From contig JAKLHG010000001.1 in NCBI GenBank assembly GCA_022710255.1, forward strand, positions 1-28,898: DNA of 28,898 nt. Direction: 5' to 3'. Shown here one piece after another: positions 1 through 7,582 of the stretch (positions are counted from its first letter, which is position 1; each line of letters opens with the position of its first letter). The position numbers and the translations under genes are program-made. The DNA comes from Candidatus Hydrogenedentota bacterium. GTDB taxonomy: Bacteria > Hydrogenedentota > Hydrogenedentia > Hydrogenedentales > CAITNO01. A model generated the notes under the pieces. That model worked only from the letters and a program-made list of their open reading frames with translations, searched no databases and was not told the DNA's origin.

Positions 1-99
1 GACCCGTACTACGGCCGCGCAGGCGACTTCGAGCATGTGCTCGACCTGGTCGAGGATGCCTGCGACGGCTTGCTGGCCCGGATGGGTCACGCGGCCTGA
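1..99 (+). CDS. Low-molecular-weight protein tyrosine phosphatase, C-terminal end (partial)
   Basis: The first 32 codons, read in frame 1 to a TGA at 97-99, begin DPYYGRAGDFEHV and continue with an acidic helix ending in a Leu-Leu-Ala pattern. This is the C-terminal signature of low-molecular-weight protein tyrosine phosphatases: the DPYY segment carries the family's catalytic general acid Asp and the two conserved tyrosines. The P-loop and most of the protein lie upstream of the window. These cytosolic enzymes dephosphorylate phosphotyrosine, often in exopolysaccharide control or arsenate reduction; which role applies here cannot be told. The frame is overlapped by the annotated start of the following binding-protein gene, which is suspicious (see that entry). 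Confidence 0.75.
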   Translation, partial: DPYYGRAGDFEHVLDLVEDACDGLLARMGHAA

Positions 100-790
100 G
101 GCGGCGTCCCGTTTTCAGGTGGGTGGTTTCCTTGATCCGAATTACGAGGCACTGCTGGCCCTGCGGCCGGACCTGATTCTCCTGACACCTTTTCACCGGG
201 AACTGTGGCCGGAACTGGACCAGCTGGGATTGCATTACGAAGTGATTGCTCAGGATACCGTCGCGGATATCCGCGGCAGTTTTATCCGGCTGGGCGCATT
301 GTGCGGTTGCGAAACGCAGGCGCAAACGATGGCCGCGGACCTGGACAGGCACCTGGCGGACATTGCCCGCCACACCGAGGGCCGCCCCCGCCAGCGCGTA
401 CTGATGACCACGGGCCGTGACGTACATTCCGGCACCCTGAACGATGTCTATGCCGTGAGTTCCGGCTCCTTCTTAAGCGAACTCCTGACGCTTGCGGGCG
501 GTGAGAACTGCGTCCCCGGCGGCGCGGCGGAATATCCCGCCCTTTCCGCCGAAGGAATATTGCGGCTGGATCCGGAGGTCATCATCGAGTTCGGGCCGGA
601 TACCGGCGCCGGGGCCGCATCGGAGGCGGTGAGCGCCTGGCGGGCACTGCCGGGACTGGCGGCGGTGCGGCAGGCACGGGTGTTCTACCTGGGCGGCGCG
701 CAATTTACCATTCCGGGACCACGTATCACGGAAACGCTGGACGCCCTGGAGCGCTGCCTGCATCCCGGCGAGGAGCAACGCCTGTCATGA
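35..790 (+). CDS. ABC importer periplasmic binding protein (BtuF/FecB type), N-terminally truncated
   Basis: From about position 98 the protein reads as a cobalamin/iron-siderophore-type substrate-binding protein. VGGFLDPNYEALLALRPDLI is the typical end of the first lobe's core, followed by the linker helix and a second lobe (SGSFLSELLTLAGGEN, then a conserved YPALSAEGI). It lacks the roughly 50-60 N-terminal residues expected: no signal peptide and no start of the first lobe. The only in-frame ATGs (35, 56) lie inside the phosphatase reading frame, and their translation (MCSTWSRM...) does not resemble the family, so the start is arbitrary. The product would be cytosolic and probably non-functional unless this is an assembly or deletion artefact. 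The stop overlaps the ATPase start (ATGA at 787-790), so it is the first gene of a three-gene importer operon. The ligand is unknown (B12, heme or ferric siderophore). Confidence 0.7.
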   Translation: MCSTWSRMPATACWPGWVTRPEAASRFQVGGFLDPNYEALLALRPDLILLTPFHRELWPELDQLGLHYEVIAQDTVADIRGSFIRLGALCGCETQAQTMAADLDRHLADIARHTEGRPRQRVLMTTGRDVHSGTLNDVYAVSSGSFLSELLTLAGGENCVPGGAAEYPALSAEGILRLDPEVIIEFGPDTGAGAASEAVSAWRALPGLAAVRQARVFYLGGAQFTIPGPRITETLDALERCLHPGEEQRLS

Positions 791-1578
791 CCCTCCCCGC
801 CTATGCCGTCGAACATCTTTCCGTCGTGTTGCAGGGCAAAGAGATTCTGTGTGAGGTGTCTTTTTCCGTGGAAACCGGGTCTTCCCTGGCCATTATCGGT
901 CCCAACGGCGCCGGCAAATCCACCCTGTTGAAAACCCTGCTTCGCTTGACCCGGCCGGACCGGGGCGGCATACAACTTTTCGGCAAGAACCTGCTCTGGT
1001 ACAACCGTTCCGATCTGGCGCGACTGACAGGGTATGTGCCCCAGGCCGGAGAGGGGAACGTGCCTTTTCCCGTGGAAACGTTTGTGCTGCTGTCCCGCTA
1101 TGCCTACCTGCGGCCCTTTTCCCATTTTTCGGAAACGGATCGTCAAATAGCAAGGGAGGCAATGGCCCAGGCGCATGTGGAGGCCCTGTCGGACCGTATG
1201 TTGCATACGCTCAGCGGCGGTGAACGGCAGAAGGTCTATATTGCCGCCGCCCTGGCGCAACAGCCCCGGGTGATGCTTTTCGACGAGGCCACGGCGTTTC
1301 TCGATTACCGCCACCAGGTGGAAATAGGGGAACTCACCGAGGCGCTGCGCAGGGAGACCGGGATGACCCTGATTGCGGTTACCCACGATCTCAACCAGGG
1401 CGTGTTGCGGTACGACCGCGTGCTTGCCTTGAAAAACGGCAGGGTTGCTTTTTCAGGCACGCCCGAGGGCCTTCTGGAAAAGGGACGGCTTGAAAGCATT
1501 TACGATACCCCCTTCCGCTTTCTGAAGGAGCCGGGGGCGGAAACGCTCTTCGTGGTTCCCGGGGGGCATGCTTCATGA
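787..1578 (+). CDS. ABC importer ATP-binding protein (FecE/BtuD family)
   Basis: This 263-residue protein is the cytoplasmic ATPase of the importer. Its motifs fall in order: Walker A GPNGAGKST at residues 38-46, Q-loop Gln near 87, signature LSGGE at 142-146, Walker B VMLFDEAT at 162-169 with the catalytic Glu at 167, and the H-switch His at 200. Length and motif spacing match the FecE/BtuD/HmuV group that pairs with FecCD permeases. The ATG overlaps the stop of the binding protein and its own TGA overlaps the permease ATG (1575-1578), so the three genes are translationally coupled. Substrate specificity (iron complex, heme or cobalamin) cannot be decided from the ATPase. Confidence 0.93.
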   Translation: MTLPAYAVEHLSVVLQGKEILCEVSFSVETGSSLAIIGPNGAGKSTLLKTLLRLTRPDRGGIQLFGKNLLWYNRSDLARLTGYVPQAGEGNVPFPVETFVLLSRYAYLRPFSHFSETDRQIAREAMAQAHVEALSDRMLHTLSGGERQKVYIAAALAQQPRVMLFDEATAFLDYRHQVEIGELTEALRRETGMTLIAVTHDLNQGVLRYDRVLALKNGRVAFSGTPEGLLEKGRLESIYDTPFRFLKEPGAETLFVVPGGHAS

Positions 1579-2570
1579 AGACAAAAACTACACTCCTTTC
1601 CCTAAGCTTTCTGGCGCTGGTCGTGCTCCTCGGCGCGCCTTTTGTGGGGATTACCCCCCTGTCCTTTTCCCATGTTATAGAACCTGCGGGCGGAACCATG
1701 GATGCCGTGGTTTTCTGGCATATTCGCCTGCCCCGGGTATTGACGGCATTCCTCGCGGGCAGCGGGCTGGCACTGGGTGGCATGGCCTTTCAGGCATTGT
1801 TTCGGAACCCCCTCGCAACGCCTTTCACTCTTGGCGTATCCGGCGGGGCGGCGTTCGGCGCCGCCTTATATATGCGCCTGGGGATTGCTTTCGCCTTCCT
1901 GGGTATTCCCGGAGGAACCTGGGCCGCCTTTGCCGGCGCCATACTGGTGATTGTGGCGGTTTACGGGCTTACCCGCGCGCGGGGCGGGTTTGCCACGACG
2001 ACCCTGTTGCTCGCGGGCGTTGCCTTCAGTTATTTTCTTTCCAGCATGATACTGGCCCTGCAGTACAGTGCCAGCCTCCATGATTCGTTTCGCCTGGTAC
2101 GCTGGCTCATGGGCGGCCTGGGCATGGTGGGTTATGACGCCGTGTTGAATCTGTTTCCCCTGGTCGTGACCGGTTCCGTCCTGATCCTGATGCTCACCAA
2201 CGAGCTGAACCTATTGACCATTGGGGAAGACCTGGCCATGAGCCGCGGGCTGGATGTGCCCCGCACGAAAAAAGTTTTATTTTTTGCCGTCTCTTGCATG
2301 GTGGGCGGCATTGTGGCGGTCTGTGGTCCCATCGGGTTTGTGGGTATGATGGCGCCCCACATTTGCCGCCTGCTGGTTGGCTCGGACCATCGCAGCCTCT
2401 TCCCGGCAACACTGCTTTTCGGCGGCACGTTCCTGACCGCCTGCGATGTTATCGCGCGCCTGGCCTTCGCCCCCGCCGAGATACCGGTGGGCGTGATTAC
2501 GGCCTTACTAGGCGGCCCCTTCTTCCTGTACCTGCTGCTGCGGCGCGATAGCGGCTCTTTGCTGGTATAA
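1575..2570 (+). CDS. ABC importer permease, FecCD family
   Basis: A 331-residue, strongly hydrophobic inner-membrane protein with about nine to ten membrane segments. It has the FecCD/BtuC hallmarks: RLPRVLTAFLAGSGLALGG after the first helix, a GGAAFGAAL segment, RWLMGGLG in the middle, a cytoplasmic coupling region around GLDVPRTKK, GPIGFVGMMAPHICR, and a C-terminal EIPVGVITALLGGPFFLYLL. It forms the channel of the importer with the upstream ATPase. Its TAA lies one base from the TAG of the convergent peptidase gene, and no terminator hairpin is visible between them. Confidence 0.93.
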   Translation: MKTKTTLLSLSFLALVVLLGAPFVGITPLSFSHVIEPAGGTMDAVVFWHIRLPRVLTAFLAGSGLALGGMAFQALFRNPLATPFTLGVSGGAAFGAALYMRLGIAFAFLGIPGGTWAAFAGAILVIVAVYGLTRARGGFATTTLLLAGVAFSYFLSSMILALQYSASLHDSFRLVRWLMGGLGMVGYDAVLNLFPLVVTGSVLILMLTNELNLLTIGEDLAMSRGLDVPRTKKVLFFAVSCMVGGIVAVCGPIGFVGMMAPHICRLLVGSDHRSLFPATLLFGGTFLTACDVIARLAFAPAEIPVGVITALLGGPFFLYLLLRRDSGSLLV

Positions 2571-2571
2571 G

Positions 2572-4878
2572 CTAACTCAGGGAGGGTTGCGCCAGCGGTG
2601 TTCCCAAATCCAGCGTGGTAAAGGTATAGGTGTGGTCGCTGCCCAGGGGCAGGCGTATCAAGGTGCGGTTGGGTTCCGGGGCAATGTGCGCCGGGCGCGG
2701 TACAAAATCTTCAAAGGCGGGCAGTCCATAGACCTTTTCCCGCACCGCGATGCGCAACGGTTTGTCCGCCGCGGCTTCCAGATACACCTCCACGCCTTCC
2801 CGGGGCGGAATTTCCAAAGAAAGATCCCAGTCTTTTTCCGCTCCTGGCAGTTCATGACCGAGTATCTGGGCAGTATAAACCGGCGTGTCGGAGGTGACAC
2901 GCAGCCACATCCGCTGCGGCGCCCGGGGCGAGTAAATCTTGCAGGTCAGCCGTCGTCGGCCTTCTGTGACCGTATCCTCCAGAATCTCCACCGTCGGCCG
3001 GCCCAGGGGCGGCATCGGGGCCGCCGCTTTTTTATAGGCCGTGTCGTCATAGTGCATAAACCGGCCTGCGGGTTCGCTTGGGGCGTCTTCCGGTATGTAA
3101 CGCGCGAGCCAATCGTCCCACCGCGAGGTGGAACTTAGCCAGCAGGCTTCTTCCCGATCGAAGTCAACACCATAAGCCAGGCAGTTGAGTTTGGGACTAT
3201 CAGGACCCGGCAGACAGCCCCGATATCCCGCAACCAGCAACAAAGCCCCCCCGATTATAAGAACGGCGCCCGCGACGCAGAGGCTGGTGCGAGAGATAAG
3301 GTACAGCTGGGGCGTGATAAAAGCGGTCAACAGGATGACCAGGGGAACGAGCACTATGGATGCCATGACCGTGACGGCATAGAAGGGCACGGCGAGCGGT
3401 CCGGTGATAAACAGGAGCGGCGGCAGCGCCAGCAGCACGGACCCTCCTAAGATCGCAGGGGAAGGGGTCTCATTTTTTGTGAACACAAGCACTACGAGAA
3501 GATAGAGACCTCCGCTCACCAGAGGAATAAGGGCGAGGTTTGCGCCGCCGGGCAACCAGACCTGCAGTGCGGCCAGTCCGGCCAGCCACCACAACAGGGC
3601 GCCCGCCAACAGGTCCTGGGGCCGGGCGCAGCGGCGCAACAAGGCCAGCATGAAAAGAAAGACCGACAATCCGACGGCTATCATGCCCAGACTAAACACG
3701 TTGTTCTGATACAGGGCGGTCTCCCGAAAACGGGTGAAAACAATGTAACTTATCAGTCCGATGGGCACGGCAGCAATAAGACCGGCGAGTGGAATTATAA
3801 GGATTCCGGTAAGAACACCCCGCAGCGATAATTTCCGGGTGATAAAACCATACGCGAATACCAGGAGGATGAACACGATGGCGGCCATCGCCAGAGGCCA
3901 GCCCCAGGAGAGGGGATACACTACCAGATGCCCGCCGATGGTATTGAAATATTGGGCATCCGGCGCATGACAGTTGTCCAGGTTCATCATGCCGAAATGA
4001 CGGGCAAGGCCGAGGGCATAATTGCCATTGTGCTGCAGGCTGGCCAGGCTGGCATTTTCAGGGTTGTCGAGAACCGTGTGGTAATGATCGAATCCATCTA
4101 CAAAGGCCAGGTTCATGCCGGCGACATCAAATTTGTAATGCTCAAAATCGCTGTTGAAGGGCATGCGCTTGTAAAAGTCGTACATGATGGAGTTGGTGCG
4201 CGGTCCCACCCCCGCACGGGCCAGCTCGCGAAGTACGAATCCATTATCGGGAGAAGTCTCGAACATCAGGGACGGGCCGGAGGTGCCGCGTGTTTCCACG
4301 CCAAGCATGATGCCCACATCTTGGAACCAGGAATGATTGCGAAAAGCCTTGGCACCGCCCATATTAAATTCTTCCTGATCGGCAAACACAAAGATAATGT
4401 CGTTTTGCAGCGGAGGGGAATTCTTCAGTGCCCGCGCCGTCTCGAGCATGGCGGCAATGCCCGCCCAGTCATCGGAAGCGCCCGGTCCCCAGGCCACCGA
4501 ATCAAAGTGGGCATCCATGGCGAAAGCCCGCGTCGGATGGGCGCCCCGAATACGCCCCAATACCGCCCGGCGGCGGGATACCTGCCGTTCCCCGGTTTTA
4601 TCATAGACGTGGATGAGTTCGGTTTCCACGCCCAGGCGTTCCAGTTCCTTTTGAATATACGCGCATGCCTCATCATTGCGCACGGAGCCCGCCGGCTGCG
4701 GCGCGGTGCAGACCGCGGCGATATGCTGATGGGCCCGCTCCGCGCTGAACTGTTCCGCCGGCGCAGAAGCCGGAACGGGATAGGGTGCAAGGGACATCCA
4801 TAACGCGAAACACACGCCTGCACAGGCGACCGCAATAGGCGCCAGAGCAAGCAGGGAGGATTTGGCAGGAAGGGACAT
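2572..4878 (-). CDS. Membrane-anchored M28 family zinc peptidase with polytopic C-terminal region
   Basis: A 768-residue protein. Residues 8-30 form a signal anchor. Residues 45-300 are an M28 aminopeptidase domain, with metal ligands recognisable as H124-x-D126, D136/D137 in GASDDWAG, the E169-E170 pair, E195 and H267 in the HxxLDN context. Residues about 318-555 contain several hydrophobic segments, and the remaining ~200 residues form a soluble tail. This layout resembles ERMP1/Fxna-like membrane M28 proteases and many bacterial M28 membrane proteins. The domain is expected to face the periplasm and trim N-terminal residues from peptides; the substrate is unknown. An AGGAAA sequence sits before the ATG. 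The gene appears monocistronic and converges on the importer operon. Confidence 0.88.
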   Translation of the reverse strand: MSLPAKSSLLALAPIAVACAGVCFALWMSLAPYPVPASAPAEQFSAERAHQHIAAVCTAPQPAGSVRNDEACAYIQKELERLGVETELIHVYDKTGERQVSRRRAVLGRIRGAHPTRAFAMDAHFDSVAWGPGASDDWAGIAAMLETARALKNSPPLQNDIIFVFADQEEFNMGGAKAFRNHSWFQDVGIMLGVETRGTSGPSLMFETSPDNGFVLRELARAGVGPRTNSIMYDFYKRMPFNSDFEHYKFDVAGMNLAFVDGFDHYHTVLDNPENASLASLQHNGNYALGLARHFGMMNLDNCHAPDAQYFNTIGGHLVVYPLSWGWPLAMAAIVFILLVFAYGFITRKLSLRGVLTGILIIPLAGLIAAVPIGLISYIVFTRFRETALYQNNVFSLGMIAVGLSVFLFMLALLRRCARPQDLLAGALLWWLAGLAALQVWLPGGANLALIPLVSGGLYLLVVLVFTKNETPSPAILGGSVLLALPPLLFITGPLAVPFYAVTVMASIVLVPLVILLTAFITPQLYLISRTSLCVAGAVLIIGGALLLVAGYRGCLPGPDSPKLNCLAYGVDFDREEACWLSSTSRWDDWLARYIPEDAPSEPAGRFMHYDDTAYKKAAAPMPPLGRPTVEILEDTVTEGRRRLTCKIYSPRAPQRMWLRVTSDTPVYTAQILGHELPGAEKDWDLSLEIPPREGVEVYLEAAADKPLRIAVREKVYGLPAFEDFVPRPAHIAPEPNRTLIRLPLGSDHTYTFTTLDLGTPLAQPSLS

Positions 4879-4923
4879 AATCGTTTCCTGGTAGGGTTCA
4901 AGACAGACTGCGCTTGCCTCGGA

Positions 4924-4964
4924 AGGGTCTGCTCCCCTTCTCGTTGTACTATGTGTCAGACCCT
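4924..4964. repeat. 8-bp-arm inverted repeat in the leader of the M28 gene
   Basis: AGGGTCTG (4924-4931) and CAGACCCT (4957-4964) are exact inverted copies separated by 25 bases, lying 46-86 bases upstream of the M28 start on the minus strand. The arm sequence recalls the dispersed GGGTCTG...CAGACCC hairpins seen in several repeat-rich genomes. There is no T-run, so it is not a typical terminator. It could be a transcript leader hairpin or just a repeat. Confidence 0.5.
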
Positions 4965-5109
4965 AAGGAACTGAAACAAGTTTCATATTCCCTGTCGACG
5001 CGCCGCATAGATATCTCGAAATTACAAAACCGCAAACCGCGCCCGCATCACACAGGAAGTAAAAATTTCCATTCCCGGAAGCCGGCATGTTTCATGATGG
5101 ATACTCCGA

Positions 5110-5141
5110 AAAAGAAAAAGCGGGCGACAATAGGCGCCCGC
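5110..5141 (-). terminator. Intrinsic terminator of the small-protein transcription unit
   Basis: On the minus strand a 7-bp perfect G+C stem (GCGGGCG / CGCCCGC; plus-strand arms 5120-5126 and 5135-5141) with an 8-base loop is followed directly by a T-rich run (TTTTTCTTT). It lies 30 bases after the stop of the 39-aa gene and about 230 bases before the M28 gene, so it closes the small-protein unit and separates it from the peptidase. Confidence 0.8.
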
Positions 5142-5170
5142 AAACGATTTTGTCACCGTCCTGGGTGTTG

Positions 5171-5290
5171 TCAGAACGCTCCCCCGAACAACACATCAGA
5201 CAAGAAGTCGAAAATACCGTTGATGAACAAGTCCAGAAAAAATGTCGCTGTCCTGTCAATCAATGCTGATAATAGCAAGCTGAAATCCAT
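5171..5290 (-). CDS. Small hydrophobic protein, 39 aa, unknown function
   Basis: An ATG at 5290-5288 opens a 39-codon frame ending in TGA at 5173-5171. It starts MDFSLLLSALIDRTATFF and ends in FGGAF. A purine-rich GGAAAGGAAAGTGG lies just before the ATG, and an intrinsic terminator follows 30 bases after the stop; both support a real gene. The product is almost entirely hydrophobic with a few acidic residues, so it would form one membrane helix or an amphipathic helix. It is not a family I recognise. It sits downstream of a second tiny gene of similar character with a 101-base gap, which contains a short hairpin (AGCGC-ATTC-GCGCT, plus 5308-5321). Small membrane regulator and type I toxin-like peptide are possible roles but are guesses. 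Confidence 0.55.
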   Translation of the reverse strand: MDFSLLLSALIDRTATFFLDLFINGIFDFLSDVLFGGAF

Positions 5291-5391
5291 TCCACTTTCC
5301 TTTCCTTGAGCGCGAATGCGCTTAGCTTACATCAGGATACATACACATTACCTTGAAGCCATACCTTACTCTGTGACCATCTGAAGCGATA

Positions 5392-5505
5392 TTAATTTTC
5401 AGATTCACAGCAATCGACCATGCCCATTACCTGGGCTCTCAGCCAGTCGGCAAAAAAATAGAAGGTTACTTTAAACAGCTCATAAAACAAATTCAACAGT
5501 ATCAT
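5392..5505 (-). CDS. Small membrane-type protein, 37 aa, unknown function
   Basis: An ATG at 5505-5503 is preceded by a strong Shine-Dalgarno (AAGGAGAG, spacing about 6). It opens a 37-codon frame to TAA at 5394-5392, starting MILLNLFYELFKVTFYFFA and ending in DCCESEN. The first ~20 residues are hydrophobic and aromatic-rich, then there is a basic Arg and an acidic, cysteine-bearing tail, as in a single-pass small membrane protein. The following 39-aa gene shares the general pattern (N-terminal Leu cluster, then a Phe-rich stretch ending in Asp and hydrophobics), so the pair may be paralogous, although similarity is weak at this length. I do not recognise the family. Confidence 0.55.
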   Translation of the reverse strand: MILLNLFYELFKVTFYFFADWLRAQVMGMVDCCESEN

Positions 5506-5584
5506 GCTCACTCTCCTTAATCAGGTTGGGTTTCCCGCATTTTCCAGACCACATACGTTACACATTCCCACTGTGGACATAATC

Positions 5585-5590
5585 ATTATA
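5585..5590 (-). promoter_or_regulatory. Candidate -10 box (TATAAT) for the small-protein genes
   Basis: A consensus TATAAT on the minus strand lies about 80 bases upstream of the 37-aa gene in an AT-rich stretch. The best upstream element, TTGTAA, is 20 bases away, which is too far for a standard -35, so this is a weak call resting mainly on the -10 match and its position. Confidence 0.35.
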
Positions 5591-5700
5591 CATTGTTACA
5601 CAGGTTCGCGTTACAATGCAAGTAAAAAACCGTGGAATCTAATAATGTTCCATTCCTGTTGGCTTAAAAAGAAAAGACTGCTTTTATACCTGCATGGATT

Positions 5701-6543
5701 TTACCCGTTCCGTATTCCGCTTTCGAGTAGCGTTTCCAGTATGTGTTCGTAACAGGTATAGGGGACTTTGACACGACCCATTGTGGGCCGTTCTTTCTTG
5801 ATATCACCATGACAATCGCTGCCGCCGGTTAAAAGGAGGCCGCGGGCCCGGGCAAAGCCCTGGAATTCCCGGACCATTTCCGGGGTGTGACTGACATGCC
5901 AGGCCTCGAGGCCGTCAAAGGGCATTTCGAAAAGGGCGTCGAGCCGTCGGCACAGTGTGTTTCCGAGACCCGGATGGGCGATAAAGGCAAGACCGTCCGC
6001 GTCGTGAATCGCTTCAACGGCTTCCCGGGCGGAGGGCAGTTCCTTGGGTACATAGGCCGGGCAGGACCGGTTCAGGTAACGGTCAAAGGCGTTTTGCACG
6101 GAGGTGGCCTTGCCAAGTTCCATCAGCGCCACGGCCACATGCATGCGCCCTACGGGCGTAACAGGCTGCAGCCGGGACGCCAGGACATCGATGGACGCCG
6201 TGCCAATCTTGTCCAGACGCTCCACTATACGCCTGACCCGGGTTGCGCGATAGGTATGAAGTGTTTCAAGCAGGCGGGTTAAAGCGGGCGCTTCAAGACA
6301 CATGCCCAGGCCGATGATGTGTATCTCCCGGTCTTCAAAGGCAGCGCTGATTTCGACGCCGTCCAGGAATCCCAGGCCTGCCTCGTGCGCCGCCGCGCGC
6401 GCGGCGGGCACCCCGGCCACGGTGTCGTGGTCCGTCAGTGCCAGGGCCGCCATGCCCAGGGCATGGGCGCGGGCCACCACCTCTTCTGGGGCGTCGGCGC
6501 CATCGGAACAGCGCGAATGAAGATGCAGGTCAACCCAGGCCAT
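5701..6543 (-). CDS. PHP domain phosphoesterase (YciV/RNase AM-like)
   Basis: A 280-residue cytosolic metal-dependent phosphoesterase. The ATG at 6543 is chosen because the PHP motif I begins at once (DLHLHSRCSDG, residues 5-15), whereas the longer open frame upstream runs through nusB. Further PHP ligands are visible: LTDHDT (36-41), GVEIS with E64, the H75 region, AHPGLG and GGSDCHGD near the C-terminus. Relatives include E. coli YciV (RnaM), which degrades short RNA 5' ends and 3',5'-nucleotide bisphosphates. It overlaps the end of nusB by 14 bases and is the last gene of the rib operon, sharing its transcript. No clear terminator follows; only a weak 5-bp hairpin with T-runs lies near 5666-5685. 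Confidence 0.88.
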   Translation of the reverse strand: MAWVDLHLHSRCSDGADAPEEVVARAHALGMAALALTDHDTVAGVPAARAAAHEAGLGFLDGVEISAAFEDREIHIIGLGMCLEAPALTRLLETLHTYRATRVRRIVERLDKIGTASIDVLASRLQPVTPVGRMHVAVALMELGKATSVQNAFDRYLNRSCPAYVPKELPSAREAVEAIHDADGLAFIAHPGLGNTLCRRLDALFEMPFDGLEAWHVSHTPEMVREFQGFARARGLLLTGGSDCHGDIKKERPTMGRVKVPYTCYEHILETLLESGIRNG

Positions 6544-7069
6544 CTGCCGGCCCCTCATCGGACGCGCCCGTATCTTCCTGCACTTCCCGTTTTCTTTCCA
6601 GAAAACGGTTAAGAAGCCCATTAAGAAATCGGGGCGATTCGGTATCGCCGAACATGGTGGCCAGCCGTATGGCTTCCGCGATTACCACCGTGTCCGGACT
6701 TTCAGGGCAGTAGTTCATTTCGTAGAGGGCAAGCCTCAGGATAATCCATTCGATGCGGCCGACCCGCTCCGGGCGCCAGTTGTCCAGCGCTTCGGCAATC
6801 CAGGCATCCAGCAAGGCCTGTTGTTCGCATACGCCGGCGATTAACGGGCCGGCAAACTGCCGGGCGCGTTCAAACTGGGCCTGACTGGTGTTCTCCTGCT
6901 CGATGGTGAAGGATTCGTCCTGTTCCAATGAACCCCGGGTGAGCGCCACGGGTTCCATTGCCCAGAACTCGGGCAACGCCACCTGCCAGTCAAGGGTCGT
7001 GAACTCAAGGCCGAAGAGAAACTGAAACGCCAGTTGGCGCCCCAGTCGATTTTCCGTGAATTTCGCCAC
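6530..7069 (-). CDS. nusB: Transcription antitermination factor NusB
   Basis: A 179-residue all-helical protein starting at GTG 7069 directly after the ribH TAG. It has the NusB pattern: an N-terminal Arg-x-x-Ala-Phe-Gln-x-Leu-Phe, a WRPERVGRIEWIILRLALYE segment and the characteristic PDTVVIAEAIRLATMFGDTE near the C-terminus, ending in RFLNGLLNR. It is longer than the usual ~140 residues because of an insertion between helices 1 and 2 (roughly residues 28-65) and an acidic tail. NusB with NusE binds boxA RNA and promotes rRNA antitermination. A ribH-nusB arrangement is common in bacteria and supports the call. Confidence 0.92.
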   Translation of the reverse strand: MAKFTENRLGRQLAFQFLFGLEFTTLDWQVALPEFWAMEPVALTRGSLEQDESFTIEQENTSQAQFERARQFAGPLIAGVCEQQALLDAWIAEALDNWRPERVGRIEWIILRLALYEMNYCPESPDTVVIAEAIRLATMFGDTESPRFLNGLLNRFLERKREVQEDTGASDEGPADGLG

Positions 7070-7534
7070 CTAGACCTGCTCCAGTAGGTTGGCCATTTCA
7101 AGGGCGCCCATGGCCGCATCCGCACCCTTGTTGCCGGCCTTGGTGCCGGCCCGTTCCACCGCCTGCTCGATGTTTTCCGTGGTCAGGATGCCGAACAGCA
7201 CCGGCACGCCCGTATCCAGCATCACATGGCCAACACCTTTGGCAGACTCGGCGGCGACATAATCGAAATGAGGGGTCGCCCCGCGAATAACGCAACCAAG
7301 CGCGATGACGGCATTATAGTTCCCGGACCCGGCCATGCGTTTGGCGACCAGCGGAATTTCGAAGGCGCCCGGTGTCCAGGCCACAGTGATGTCCGCATCC
7401 TTCACGCCATGTCGCAGCAGGGTGTCCATGGCCCCGCCCAACAGTTTGGTGGTGATGAATTCATTGAACCGGGACGCCACAATCCCTATTTTTTTTCCTT
7501 CACCGGAAAAATCTCCCTGTACTACTTTTGCCAT
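7070..7534 (-). CDS. ribH: 6,7-dimethyl-8-ribityllumazine synthase
   Basis: Condenses 5-amino-6-ribitylamino-uracil with dihydroxybutanone phosphate to form lumazine. The 154-residue length fits the family. The start at 7534 (MAKVVQGDFSGEGKK) is preferred over the upstream in-frame ATG because AAGGAG lies 10 bases before it and family homology begins here. Visible family segments are IGIVASRFNEFIT, the substrate-binding TPGAFEIPLVAK, and the conserved ALGCVIRGATPHFDYVA. An ATGTAA sequence lies just before the start, giving an out-of-frame two-codon mini-ORF that overlaps the start as TAATG. The TAG stop is followed directly by the nusB GTG. Confidence 0.95.
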   Translation of the reverse strand: MAKVVQGDFSGEGKKIGIVASRFNEFITTKLLGGAMDTLLRHGVKDADITVAWTPGAFEIPLVAKRMAGSGNYNAVIALGCVIRGATPHFDYVAAESAKGVGHVMLDTGVPVLFGILTTENIEQAVERAGTKAGNKGADAAMGALEMANLLEQV

Positions 7535-7582
7535 TACATATGTTCTCCTTGGTTGAAATGGTATCTGCACACCGTTGGCGGA

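Noticed and set aside
4914..5309. 131-codon plus-strand open frame in the gap after the M28 gene
   Set aside because: It is antisense to the 39-aa gene and reads through its terminator. The composition (Lys/Arg/Pro/Asn-rich, no domain) is not protein-like and there is no ribosome site.
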